A DNA stretch of 64,000 bases from Bacteroidales bacterium. Lineage in GTDB: Bacteria > Bacteroidota > Bacteroidia > Bacteroidales > JAADJA01. Positions within the stretch are counted from its first letter, which is position 1; every line of letters starts with the position of its first letter. The position numbers and the translations under genes are program-made. The DNA lies in contig JADHVR010000003.1 in the NCBI GenBank assembly GCA_016783885.1, positions 1-64,000 on the forward strand. The letters are read 5' to 3'. Below, one piece after another: positions 38,533-47,532 of the stretch. The notes beneath the pieces were generated by a model that had not been told where the DNA came from, made no database searches, and saw nothing but the letters and a program-made list of their open reading frames with translations.

Positions 38533-41500
38533 TTAATCAATTAATGTAAATTTGGTACTTTCAACCAACTTTCCGTTTATTTTTAAGGAAGCTATATAAA
38601 CCCCCGGTTTCCAATCTTGTGTTAAAACGGTTACCTGGTCCCGGATTTCAGTAAAATTAAAGGAATGTACTGGTTTTCCGTTTATATCCGTTATTTCGAT
38701 TGTTCCTTCCTGTTCCGTTTCCAGCTTATACTCCATTATTACATAACCCTTCGACGGATTGGGATATACCTCAAGCATTTGAGGCGGTTCCGTACTTAGA
38801 AGTTTCTCGTATTCTTCAATTGCCTTTGCCGATTTCATCAGGTCGGGCATTTGGATAGGCTCTTCATAAGTCATTTCTCCGAGTGCTACCAAAACATCCC
38901 TTGCCCAAGTACTTGCTATTCCTGCATCGGCAATTTCAATGGTCTGTAACTCCAAAATTTGTAATGAATCTGCTTCCATCAGGCTTTTACCGGCTTCTAT
39001 TATTTCTCTTACCAGACTGTAATAACTTTCCATATTCTGGTGGGCTGTTAGGTTATCTCCTTCCAGACCATATTGTGTTACAATATTGTATAGAATAGTT
39101 TCTCCCTGCAGGTATTCTCCTCTTTCAAGATGCAGCATCATCAGGCGGTATTTGGATTGCAAATCGTTGTCCTGCTGGTATAATGCCAACAAACTGTCGG
39201 ATGCTTCCTGCCATGTTGCCGATTCATTTATAAAACTTCTAACAAGCCCGTTGAATGCTCTTGCTTTTTTCAACTTATACCCAGCCAGTTGTGATTCCAG
39301 TTCATCTTTTAATGAAGTAAGGCTTCTTCCCTGTAATATCTGTGCTTTCATATATTCAGGCAGAGGAATTAATCTTTCATCCAATTTTTCCATTAACACA
39401 TCCGATTTAGCGGTATGCGGATTTGCCACCATCACATCACGAATCATAACATTAGGAAGAACATTCTCCTTCTCTATTGAAGATTCAACAACTGTTTCCG
39501 ACACCCAGGGTGATTCATTCATCAGTTCATTATAAACTTCAACGGTTTCCGGCGGGATGCTTGTTTCTACTTCTGTGTTAAGGGCTTCGGTATCCCCGCC
39601 ATCAATCAACTGGGCAAGTGTAGCTTCCGTAGCGGCAATTTCCTGTTCTGCCGAAGCCATACTGCTGCGCATTTCATCCCTGTCCGGTTCAACTCCGCCT
39701 TCTTCACTCGGTGGGCAGCCTTCTTCAAAAGACCATTCTCCGGAAGTTATATAATTAGCATGTATTTCAACAGAGTTTTCCGTATAATCCTCCGGTTTAG
39801 TATCTTCAAATCCTGGTGCCGGGTTTGAAGGATAATAATAATCAAAAAATGCCCCTTCGTTGTCAATATCGTCAAAGTCACCATCAGGTGGGCCGGGTAT
39901 GTAAAACAGGTTTCCTGCCATATCGGTCATTTCGTGTCCGTCAATGCCCTGGCTCGGTGCAATTCCCCAGCCTCCTTCTCTTGGTCGGGGAACCAATATA
40001 TCAGCGGTACAATCATCAAAATCGTTACAAAGCAATTGCAAGCCCTGGTCTTCATTATCACGGTTTTGCTCCTGACACGATATACCCTGCTGGAGGTTGG
40101 TAAACCCGTTGCGGTAAATTTCATTAGGGTATATACCGGAATTATGAACAATCAATCCTACTCCGGTCGCATCCTCGCCTTCGTGGTAGAAGTTATTTTC
40201 CTCAATTTTATAACCTGTTGAATTGCTTAAATACAGTCCGTAACCTCCAACGGGACTAAAATGTGAGTTGATACTGAAATTACTGTTGGTTACAACTGCA
40301 TTTGTCATACCGCTGACATAAACACCCCTGTAGTTGTTATTAAATTCAATGTAATTTATTTCAACATTCCTTTCCGTGCCGGCTTCCATTGCATAAATGC
40401 CATATTGCAGGTTTTCAAACAGTCCATAATCCCATTCAGTACAGGGATTGGTTCCACTTACACAAATACCTTTAACATCAAAATCGCAATGATAACTGTA
40501 AATACCGCTGCCATAATTTTGCTGGCTGCTGCTATTACTAAAAGTGCAATTGGAAAAATTAATGCCATTTATTTCGTTCATTTTTACAAAATATAATGGT
40601 TGTCCGTCACCTATGTACATATCATCGGTTACAAAATCACAATCACTGAAGTTACTTAAACTTAAATAAGACTGGGTGCCGGATGGATACTTGTAAAACT
40701 GAACGGCGATTTTGTTATTTGCAAAGTTAGCATCGGAGCATTGGACAATGCCGCCGGTGAAAAGATAATTTACGGTGCCTTCACCTCCGGATTCCTCTAT
40801 TTTTACTGCCCGAATGCCAATTTCTGCGTTCGCTATTGTGCCGCCATTAATTACCTGTACCCAACCCTGGTCAGTCGTGTTTTGTGATGCGGTGGAGGTA
40901 CCCCATACTTCGATGCCTTTCCATAAATTACCACAGCCGTTGGTAATATGGCCTCCGTCAATTATTAATTTGGCACTTCGTTTTACGATGATTTTTGAAT
41001 TTGGGGGCATATTAATACGTTCTTTAATAGTTAAAGTATAACCGGTTTCAATTATCAAATCTCCTTTAAGACTCCAGTTTGTTTCCCATATTAAATCTTC
41101 TTCAATTGTTTTGGTGAAAGAATTACAGGCTTCAGGAATATCTGTTTCCCATATTCCTCGTCCGAAAGTTCCGGCACGGAGTTTATTTGCACAATAATTT
41201 ATTTTTAATCTGTTTACCCTTACATTAGGGATATCCCCAAATTTTTCCCAATCTGCATTTGAGCCGTTTTTGACATAAACGCCCGCATCTGTCCCTATAA
41301 AAAGCCTGTCATTAGACCCATACTGGTATATAATATCATTAACAGGTATATTTGCCAAAGTACCGTTTGGGTCTTCATTTTCCCATGTTTCACCCCCATC
41401 ATCTGTTCTGTAAACTTTATATTCATCAACAAATCCTGTGTATGTAATCCAAAATCTGTTTTCATTATTCGGGTCAATAGTTAAATTAGAAACAATTGGG

Positions 41501-43590
41501 AAAAAGGTTTGAGGATCAGGGTCATAACCTGGATAATCAACTAATGTAAACTTTACAATATCGCAAACACCATTTGTTCCACCTGTTATTGTTTTCAAAA
41601 TACGAGCCGCCAGTTTCCATTCATCAAAAAGATCATTCTGAACACCTACTGTAATTATATACATATAATCAGGATTTGATTCTGCAATTTCCATCCCCTG
41701 AATTTGCAATTGCCAGCCGGCTATTCCGGTTTCGTATATATTAGACTCTTCTATCCAAATATCATCCCATTGGTCTCCTCCTTCCGGTTCGGGTTTAAGC
41801 CTTCTGAATATTTCTTGAAGTCCCATATACATAACATTTGTAGTGGGATGATTAAAAAATGGTAATTTCCCTGTGGAATGTTCATTTAAAAGATAGTCCG
41901 GACACACATGAGGTATAAAATCATCTTCAGAGGGGTATGAATTAGATGTATAATTGTGTCTTATTGGTAATTCCCAATAATTAGGTTTATAAAACCATCT
42001 GTTTAAACCGGATCTATCAAACCGAACACCAAAACCGTCGCCTCCTAAGCCGATCTGTTTCCAATCTTTGTTTTCAAAATCATTAATCTTATTGGTCCCG
42101 CAATCCATGTTTCCTATAATTATTTTTGTATGATCATAATCAGAATCATCAAAACCAAAAATAGTATTTACACTTAACCCGTTATAAAGCATAGTCCAAC
42201 CCTGGGTATTGTTATTTGGTAAATCTTTCCTGCCTACCCCTCCGTCAGTTCCGGCAAACAGGTCGGGTTCGGAAACATTGGGCTGGAAAGCCAGGCTGTG
42301 AATGTCGGCATGACAATTATTTCCATTATACGAGGATTGATTAATCACCGAGAAACTTGTATAATACGGAGTGCCTTTTACTACTGTATGCCCCAAATAA
42401 AACTCATTAGCATTAACAGGCGAAACTGCAAACGCCATTCTTCCCTTTGATACTACATACATTGTGCTACTGCTACCATACGTATATATATATTCTTCCC
42501 ATTCACCTGTAGAATCGTGATATAAATATATATAAAGTCTGTTGTAACTTTCCGATGCAGCTTTCCCTACAACATAGGCATATAATCTATCGGCATCTGC
42601 CTGGGTTGTTGCTATATTAATCCTATGAATTTCATAATCAGCAGGTAGGGAATTTATAGAGATTGGGGTAAAAGTTGAACCCCCGTCATTGCTTTTATAA
42701 ACATCAAGACCGCTTGCATAAACAATATCGTTGTTTCCAGGCTTAAAGGCAAGTCCACGAAAGTCGTTTAATGCAGGTTCGGGGAAAGACAAAACCTTTT
42801 GCCAGACCGGATTTGTAGCCAAAGCATTATTGCACCTGAATACTCCTCTTGTAGTAGCAGCAAACAACTGGTTTTCATTTTCCGGATTGATAATAATCCT
42901 TCTTGTTGTACCTCCTTCTTCTAAAAACTCCTCTATAAACCCATCACTAATTGATTCCCATGTGCTTCCGTAATCTGTACTTCTGTACACTCCAAATGTA
43001 TGTAAAGCGTTTATATGATTAAACTCATTGGTATATTCAAACCTTCCGTCGGCATATCCGGTTCCGAGAAAAATATTATTTGAGTTTTGATAACTGACAG
43101 CTACATCTGCATTAGCAGTAAAGGGTAAATAGTCAGTTAAAGGAACCCATAACCCACCGTCATTTTCAGTTCTCCACAATCCGCCAAAAGAGGATGTTGC
43201 ATAGAGCGTTTGGTTCGTTGTTCCATTGTATTGAGGATCGAAACAGATCCTTTCAATGCGCCCGACCCCAAAATTATTTTCAATAGTTCCGTTAGGCCCT
43301 AAATTCGTCCATTCAGGATTATAGGAGGACATTGCCGGTATGTAATTTTCGGCATAGTCAATCATTGCAGCAGCAGCCACACTTTCATCACCACCATGAG
43401 GAAACAATCGCGGAGCCCATATCTGTTCAATCCGCTTCATTTCATTATATTCACTACTCTCGATTTCCTCGTTATTACCCTCGGGTTTAGGGTTGGTACT
43501 ATAGAACTCCTTAAGCCCGGCATAAAAATTATTCTGGGCATAAATTCCTGTTGATACAAACAACAGAATTAATAAATATAGCTTTTTCAT
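38533..43590 (-). CDS. Secreted BNR/sortilin-like propeller - beta-helix - helical module - T9SS protein (cassette 'B', copy 2)
   Basis: GGLWRTENDGGLWVPLTDYLPF, VYRSTDYGSTWESISDG, VYKSNDGGSTFTPI, YRTDDGGETWEN; C-terminal half homologous to 32911-36714; VYPNPSKGYVIMEYKL...GVYIASLKINGKLVESTKFTLID. Confidence 0.9.
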   Translation of the reverse strand: MKKLYLLILLFVSTGIYAQNNFYAGLKEFYSTNPKPEGNNEEIESSEYNEMKRIEQIWAPRLFPHGGDESVAAAAMIDYAENYIPAMSSYNPEWTNLGPNGTIENNFGVGRIERICFDPQYNGTTNQTLYATSSFGGLWRTENDGGLWVPLTDYLPFTANADVAVSYQNSNNIFLGTGYADGRFEYTNEFNHINALHTFGVYRSTDYGSTWESISDGFIEEFLEEGGTTRRIIINPENENQLFAATTRGVFRCNNALATNPVWQKVLSFPEPALNDFRGLAFKPGNNDIVYASGLDVYKSNDGGSTFTPISINSLPADYEIHRINIATTQADADRLYAYVVGKAASESYNRLYIYLYHDSTGEWEEYIYTYGSSSTMYVVSKGRMAFAVSPVNANEFYLGHTVVKGTPYYTSFSVINQSSYNGNNCHADIHSLAFQPNVSEPDLFAGTDGGVGRKDLPNNNTQGWTMLYNGLSVNTIFGFDDSDYDHTKIIIGNMDCGTNKINDFENKDWKQIGLGGDGFGVRFDRSGLNRWFYKPNYWELPIRHNYTSNSYPSEDDFIPHVCPDYLLNEHSTGKLPFFNHPTTNVMYMGLQEIFRRLKPEPEGGDQWDDIWIEESNIYETGIAGWQLQIQGMEIAESNPDYMYIITVGVQNDLFDEWKLAARILKTITGGTNGVCDIVKFTLVDYPGYDPDPQTFFPIVSNLTIDPNNENRFWITYTGFVDEYKVYRTDDGGETWENEDPNGTLANIPVNDIIYQYGSNDRLFIGTDAGVYVKNGSNADWEKFGDIPNVRVNRLKINYCANKLRAGTFGRGIWETDIPEACNSFTKTIEEDLIWETNWSLKGDLIIETGYTLTIKERINMPPNSKIIVKRSAKLIIDGGHITNGCGNLWKGIEVWGTSTASQNTTDQGWVQVINGGTIANAEIGIRAVKIEESGGEGTVNYLFTGGIVQCSDANFANNKIAVQFYKYPSGTQSYLSLSNFSDCDFVTDDMYIGDGQPLYFVKMNEINGINFSNCTFSNSSSQQNYGSGIYSYHCDFDVKGICVSGTNPCTEWDYGLFENLQYGIYAMEAGTERNVEINYIEFNNNYRGVYVSGMTNAVVTNSNFSINSHFSPVGGYGLYLSNSTGYKIEENNFYHEGEDATGVGLIVHNSGIYPNEIYRNGFTNLQQGISCQEQNRDNEDQGLQLLCNDFDDCTADILVPRPREGGWGIAPSQGIDGHEMTDMAGNLFYIPGPPDGDFDDIDNEGAFFDYYYPSNPAPGFEDTKPEDYTENSVEIHANYITSGEWSFEEGCPPSEEGGVEPDRDEMRSSMASAEQEIAATEATLAQLIDGGDTEALNTEVETSIPPETVEVYNELMNESPWVSETVVESSIEKENVLPNVMIRDVMVANPHTAKSDVLMEKLDERLIPLPEYMKAQILQGRSLTSLKDELESQLAGYKLKKARAFNGLVRSFINESATWQEASDSLLALYQQDNDLQSKYRLMMLHLERGEYLQGETILYNIVTQYGLEGDNLTAHQNMESYYSLVREIIEAGKSLMEADSLQILELQTIEIADAGIASTWARDVLVALGEMTYEEPIQMPDLMKSAKAIEEYEKLLSTEPPQMLEVYPNPSKGYVIMEYKLETEQEGTIEITDINGKPVHSFNFTEIRDQVTVLTQDWKPGVYIASLKINGKLVESTKFTLID

Positions 43591-44483
43591 ATTTTTAGAA
43601 TTTTTTTGATTAATAATAATTTATTTTCTTTAATAACTTTAATTATATATACACCTTGATTTAAGCTTCCTAAATTCAATTTGCCAGAATCTAATTTATC
43701 TTTATAAATTATTTCCCCAAAAATATCAGAAATCTGAACTGTAAGCTTTTGATAAGCATTTCCGGGTATTTGTATATATAGATGATCTCCCACAAGTGGA
43801 TTAGGGAATATTTTAATATCCGGAATTATTTCCACATCAGTATGGGTTAGGATATCGCAATTTGAAATATCATCCAGAGTGTAGCATATTAACTCTTCAT
43901 AATTAATATCTTTACATGTTACTCCGATATACTCGAATAACCCACAATTACTCCCAATTCCTTCAATAAAGTAAAAGGGATAATTACCCCCCATTATAAG
44001 TATCCTTCTGTTGTAACCAAATGCATCGCCATAAAAAATAGTATCAATGGGTATTGGGCCCATAAAAGCCTGGCATAGTTCAAGGGTATCGTTTTGAGAT
44101 ACGGAAAAGTCGAAAAGTGTATCCTCCGTATAAAAACAATTACCGGGGTCAATATTTAATTGAATACCATACACTATTCGTCCTATGGTATCCTCTCTTA
44201 TTAAGCTGTACAATACAGGATTGCCGATACGTGTGTATGGCGGCATGTATAAACTATCTGAGGGCTGCAGTTGATACCTGTAAACCTTTTTATATAATGT
44301 ATCATTTATAAGTGTATCATCGGCGGTATAATACTCCCTGAAATTCTCCCATTGCCAGGGTTCATCATTATTACTCGCAACCACCCAATGTGCGTTTTCA
44401 CGTACAAGGGGTACATAATCCTGTCCATATCCGGTATTAATTAAAAATACCACGATTATTAAGCTCATGAATTTTGTTTTCAT
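43587..44483 (-). CDS. Small secreted T9SS type A sorting domain protein, 4-nt stop/start overlap with 38533-43590
   Basis: Signal peptide; IFPNPLVGDHLYIQIPG...GVYIIKVIKENKLLLIKKILKI. Confidence 0.8.
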   Translation of the reverse strand: MKTKFMSLIIVVFLINTGYGQDYVPLVRENAHWVVASNNDEPWQWENFREYYTADDTLINDTLYKKVYRYQLQPSDSLYMPPYTRIGNPVLYSLIREDTIGRIVYGIQLNIDPGNCFYTEDTLFDFSVSQNDTLELCQAFMGPIPIDTIFYGDAFGYNRRILIMGGNYPFYFIEGIGSNCGLFEYIGVTCKDINYEELICYTLDDISNCDILTHTDVEIIPDIKIFPNPLVGDHLYIQIPGNAYQKLTVQISDIFGEIIYKDKLDSGKLNLGSLNQGVYIIKVIKENKLLLIKKILKI

Positions 44484-44639
44484 CTTTTTAAATTTTGAGT
44501 TTTTATTAGTCTGACTTATTTTGATGTTTTAATTCAACTGTTCAGTATAAATGAAAAAGATAAAGCTGTAAAATGAAAAGTATGCTTTTGGTATATAGGC
44601 AAATATAACTCAGTGTTAATGAAATCCGGTTTTGTTTGA

Positions 44640-44648
44640 GGGGGGGGG
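44640..44648. repeat. G9 homopolymer in the divergent intergenic region
   Basis: Read directly (gaggggggggta context). Confidence 0.6.
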
Positions 44649-44797
44649 TAATATGTTGATAATAAACTATGTGCGGCATAACGGGATGGTTAAATACGTT
44701 TAAGTTTAAATTCTATTTACAAAGGTAAGTAACAAATTCATATAATCAATATTAAATCAGTTTACGGCACTAAAAATATAATACATTTTTGGAAAAA

Positions 44798-44845
44798 ATA
44801 TAGCAGAAAACTACTATAAAAAAAATTAGTGGTTTTCTGCTATAT
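44798..44845. repeat. Long inverted repeat: 18-nt arms atatagcagaaaactact / agtggttttctgctatat (one wobble), 12-nt A/T loop
   Basis: Read directly; lies between divergent genes. Confidence 0.75.
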
Positions 44846-45005
44846 ACTATTAGTAATTTACTGTTTTTTAACAATCTGCGCTTTTCAGCGTAAATCAGCG
44901 TCTGAAATATTTTGTTTATACTGAAACTTATACATACTTACAACTGAATGGAGTCCATAAGGATTTATTGTCGTTCGGTTTAAAAACTTTTACTAATTTT
45001 AGCCT

Positions 45006-46079
45006 GTGAATCTTTTGCGCTTAATATTATTACCACTTGCTTTACTTTACGGAATAATAACATTTATAAGAAATAAACTTTTTGACTGGCGGATTATTCC
45101 TTCTAAATCGTTTGATCTTCCGGTAATATCAGTGGGCAATTTATCGGTTGGAGGTACCGGAAAAACACCTCATGTTGAGTATTTAATCAACTTGATAAAA
45201 AATGAATTCAGTGTAGCAACCTTGAGCCGGGGTTATAAACGAAAAACAAAAGGATTTGTACTTGCGGATGAGCAGACCGGAGTTAATGAGATGGGTGATG
45301 AGCCGGTCCAGTTTTATAAAAAGTTCCCTGGTATTAAGGTTGCGGTTGACGAAAAAAGAGTTAGAGGAATAAAAACCCTTATAAAAAAATTTTCCGAACT
45401 GGAAGCAATTATCCTCGATGATGCCTTTCAGCACAGGTATGTAAAGCCAGGATTATCAATCCTGCTGACCGATTTTCACAAACTATATGTTAACGATTAT
45501 CCATTGCCTGCCGGTTCATTAAGAGAGTTCAGATCGGGTGCAAAAAGGGCTGATATCATTATTGTTACTAAAACTTCCAATGTGCTTTCACCTATTACAC
45601 GAAGGAGATTAACCGGATTAATTAAACCACGGGATTTTCAAAAATTATATTTTTCTTACATTAAACATGGTAGCTTTACTGCCATTCAGGGTGTAAATTT
45701 TAATCCGGATAAAAGTAAATACAATACTATCCTGTTGGTGGCAGGAATTGCAAATACATATCCGCTGGAAAGATATTTAAAAAAGCATTGTGAAGAACTG
45801 GAGATGTTGAAATTTCCTGATCATCATAAATACACCCTTAAAGATATGGAAGAAATAATAGAGAGCTTTAATAATATTTTTTCGAAAAATAAAATAATTG
45901 TTACTACAGAAAAAGATACCGTAAGGTTAATGGATAAGGATATTTTAGATACAATAAAGAATCTTCCAATCTGTTATATACCAATTAAAGTTGTTTTTCA
46001 CAGAGAAGACAGAGAAGAATTTAATAATCAAATTTTAAATTATGTTAAAACAAATAAAAGAAACAACAACATATATTAA
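45006..46079 (+). CDS. lpxK: Tetraacyldisaccharide 4'-kinase
   Basis: VGNLSVGGTGKTPHVEYLI...LSRGYKRKTKG...GDEPVQFYKKFPG...ILDDAFQHRYVKPGLSILLTDF; GTG start. Confidence 0.95.
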   Translation: MNLLRLILLPLALLYGIITFIRNKLFDWRIIPSKSFDLPVISVGNLSVGGTGKTPHVEYLINLIKNEFSVATLSRGYKRKTKGFVLADEQTGVNEMGDEPVQFYKKFPGIKVAVDEKRVRGIKTLIKKFSELEAIILDDAFQHRYVKPGLSILLTDFHKLYVNDYPLPAGSLREFRSGAKRADIIIVTKTSNVLSPITRRRLTGLIKPRDFQKLYFSYIKHGSFTAIQGVNFNPDKSKYNTILLVAGIANTYPLERYLKKHCEELEMLKFPDHHKYTLKDMEEIIESFNNIFSKNKIIVTTEKDTVRLMDKDILDTIKNLPICYIPIKVVFHREDREEFNNQILNYVKTNKRNNNIY

Positions 46080-46860
46080 AAGCAAAATTGATTTTAACCC
46101 AAAAATAGGAATTGTTCTGGGAACGGGATTGGGCGGTTTGGTTAAAGAAATTGAGACTTATGCCACACTTCCGTATAAAGAAATTCCCAATTTTCCGGTT
46201 TCAACCGTTAAAGGTCATGAAGGCAGACTTATTTTCGGTAAGCTCGGAGGCAAAAACGTAGTTGCCATGCAGGGAAGGTTTCATTATTATGAAGGACATA
46301 ACATACAGGAGGTTACGTTCCCTATTAGAGTGATGAAGTTTTTAGGAATAGAATTACTGATACTCTCAAATGCATCAGGAGGAATTAATCCCGAATATGA
46401 AATCGGTGATCTTATGATCATCAGGGATCACATTAACCTGATGGGCAATAACCCGTTGATCGGGAAGAATGATACCGGATTAGGCCCCCGCTTTACTGAT
46501 ATGAGCGAGGCTTACGATAAAAAGATCATCCGTCATGCCACAAAGATAGCACGTCATCATAAAATTCATTTCCAGGTGGGTGTGTATGCTGCTGTTACCG
46601 GTCCTACATTTGAAACCCCTTCGGAATATAAATATATTCAGATAATCGGGGCTGATGCCGTAGGTATGTCAACCGTTCCGGAAGCCATCGTAGCCCGCCA
46701 CATGTCGTTGCCTTGCTTTGCCGTTTCCGTTATTTCCGACCTCGGAGTGGAAGGTAAAATTGTTGAAATATCGCATGAAGAAGTGATAGATGCAGCCAGC
46801 ATGGTAGAACCGAAAATGACGCTTATCATTAAGGAGATGATAAAAAAGCTGGAGATATAA
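46042..46860 (+). CDS. Purine-nucleoside phosphorylase
   Basis: IGIVLGTGLGGL...GHEGRLIFGKLGGKNVVAMQGRFHYYEGH...LSNASGGINPEYEIGDLMIIRDHINLMG...GPTFETPSEY...DAVGMSTVPEAIVARH. Confidence 0.95.
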   Translation: MLKQIKETTTYIKSKIDFNPKIGIVLGTGLGGLVKEIETYATLPYKEIPNFPVSTVKGHEGRLIFGKLGGKNVVAMQGRFHYYEGHNIQEVTFPIRVMKFLGIELLILSNASGGINPEYEIGDLMIIRDHINLMGNNPLIGKNDTGLGPRFTDMSEAYDKKIIRHATKIARHHKIHFQVGVYAAVTGPTFETPSEYKYIQIIGADAVGMSTVPEAIVARHMSLPCFAVSVISDLGVEGKIVEISHEEVIDAASMVEPKMTLIIKEMIKKLEI

Positions 46861-46952
46861 AAAATTCCAACGACTGAAAGGAGTCCGTCAGGAAAACCAA
46901 ATTCCAAAAGCCAAACCCTTCGCTTAAGCGTCTATGCTTGAAAATTAACTAT

Positions 46953-47450
46953 TTAATCCCTAAAATCCAAAATTTTTACTCGCCATTTTTTATTATCGAT
47001 CTTATGTTTGCGCGTGGTGAGCGGTGTGATTGCTATTCCGGCAGCTATCAGACTACCGCTGATGATAAGAGTTTCTTTCGAGACAATTGGGCTGTCGTTA
47101 TTGATAACTCCGTTTAATGAGCTTATTGCAAGATAGGGTACTCCGGTACTAAAAAAAATTCCCTGAAGCAAAGTAAATCCCCACCTTGTTCTGTAGATGA
47201 TGGAAATATCGTCTGGAGATATTTTATTTGAATAATTGATAATAATGCTTATATCACCAATCTTGTTAATGATTCCTGCAATAATAGTATCTTTAGAAAT
47301 TATTTTTATTCGAATATGATCGTTCTCAAGGTATTTGTAATTTTTTATAGTACCGGGTTTTTCAAGTAGGAAAATGTTTTGAGAAAAGGAAAAATGGAAG
47401 ATTAAAGTGAAAAAAATGGTAAGGATTATATTTTGTTTACAGACTTGCAT
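46953..47450 (-). CDS. Hypothetical exported/membrane protein
   Basis: N-terminal signal (IILTIFFTLIFHFSFSQ) and one hydrophobic segment; no family recognised. Confidence 0.55.
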   Translation of the reverse strand: MQVCKQNIILTIFFTLIFHFSFSQNIFLLEKPGTIKNYKYLENDHIRIKIISKDTIIAGIINKIGDISIIINYSNKISPDDISIIYRTRWGFTLLQGIFFSTGVPYLAISSLNGVINNDSPIVSKETLIISGSLIAAGIAITPLTTRKHKIDNKKWRVKILDFRD

Positions 47451-47532
47451 TTCAATAACCGGATTGCATTGCTAAAGTAATAATTAAAATAAAAAAAAGC
47501 ATTTTGTATTTTTGTGCCGAAATTGTGTTGTT

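Noticed and set aside
39086-39535. 149-aa + strand ORF antisense to the B' protein
   Set aside because: Lies fully inside a strongly supported CDS with clear homology to its paralogue; antisense ORF has no recognisable domain.
44870-44920. aatctgcgcttttcagcgtaaatcagcgtctgaaat as a possible regulatory RNA
   Set aside because: Looks like a common short Bacteroidota intergenic repeat fragment; pairing is too weak to support a structured RNA from sequence alone.
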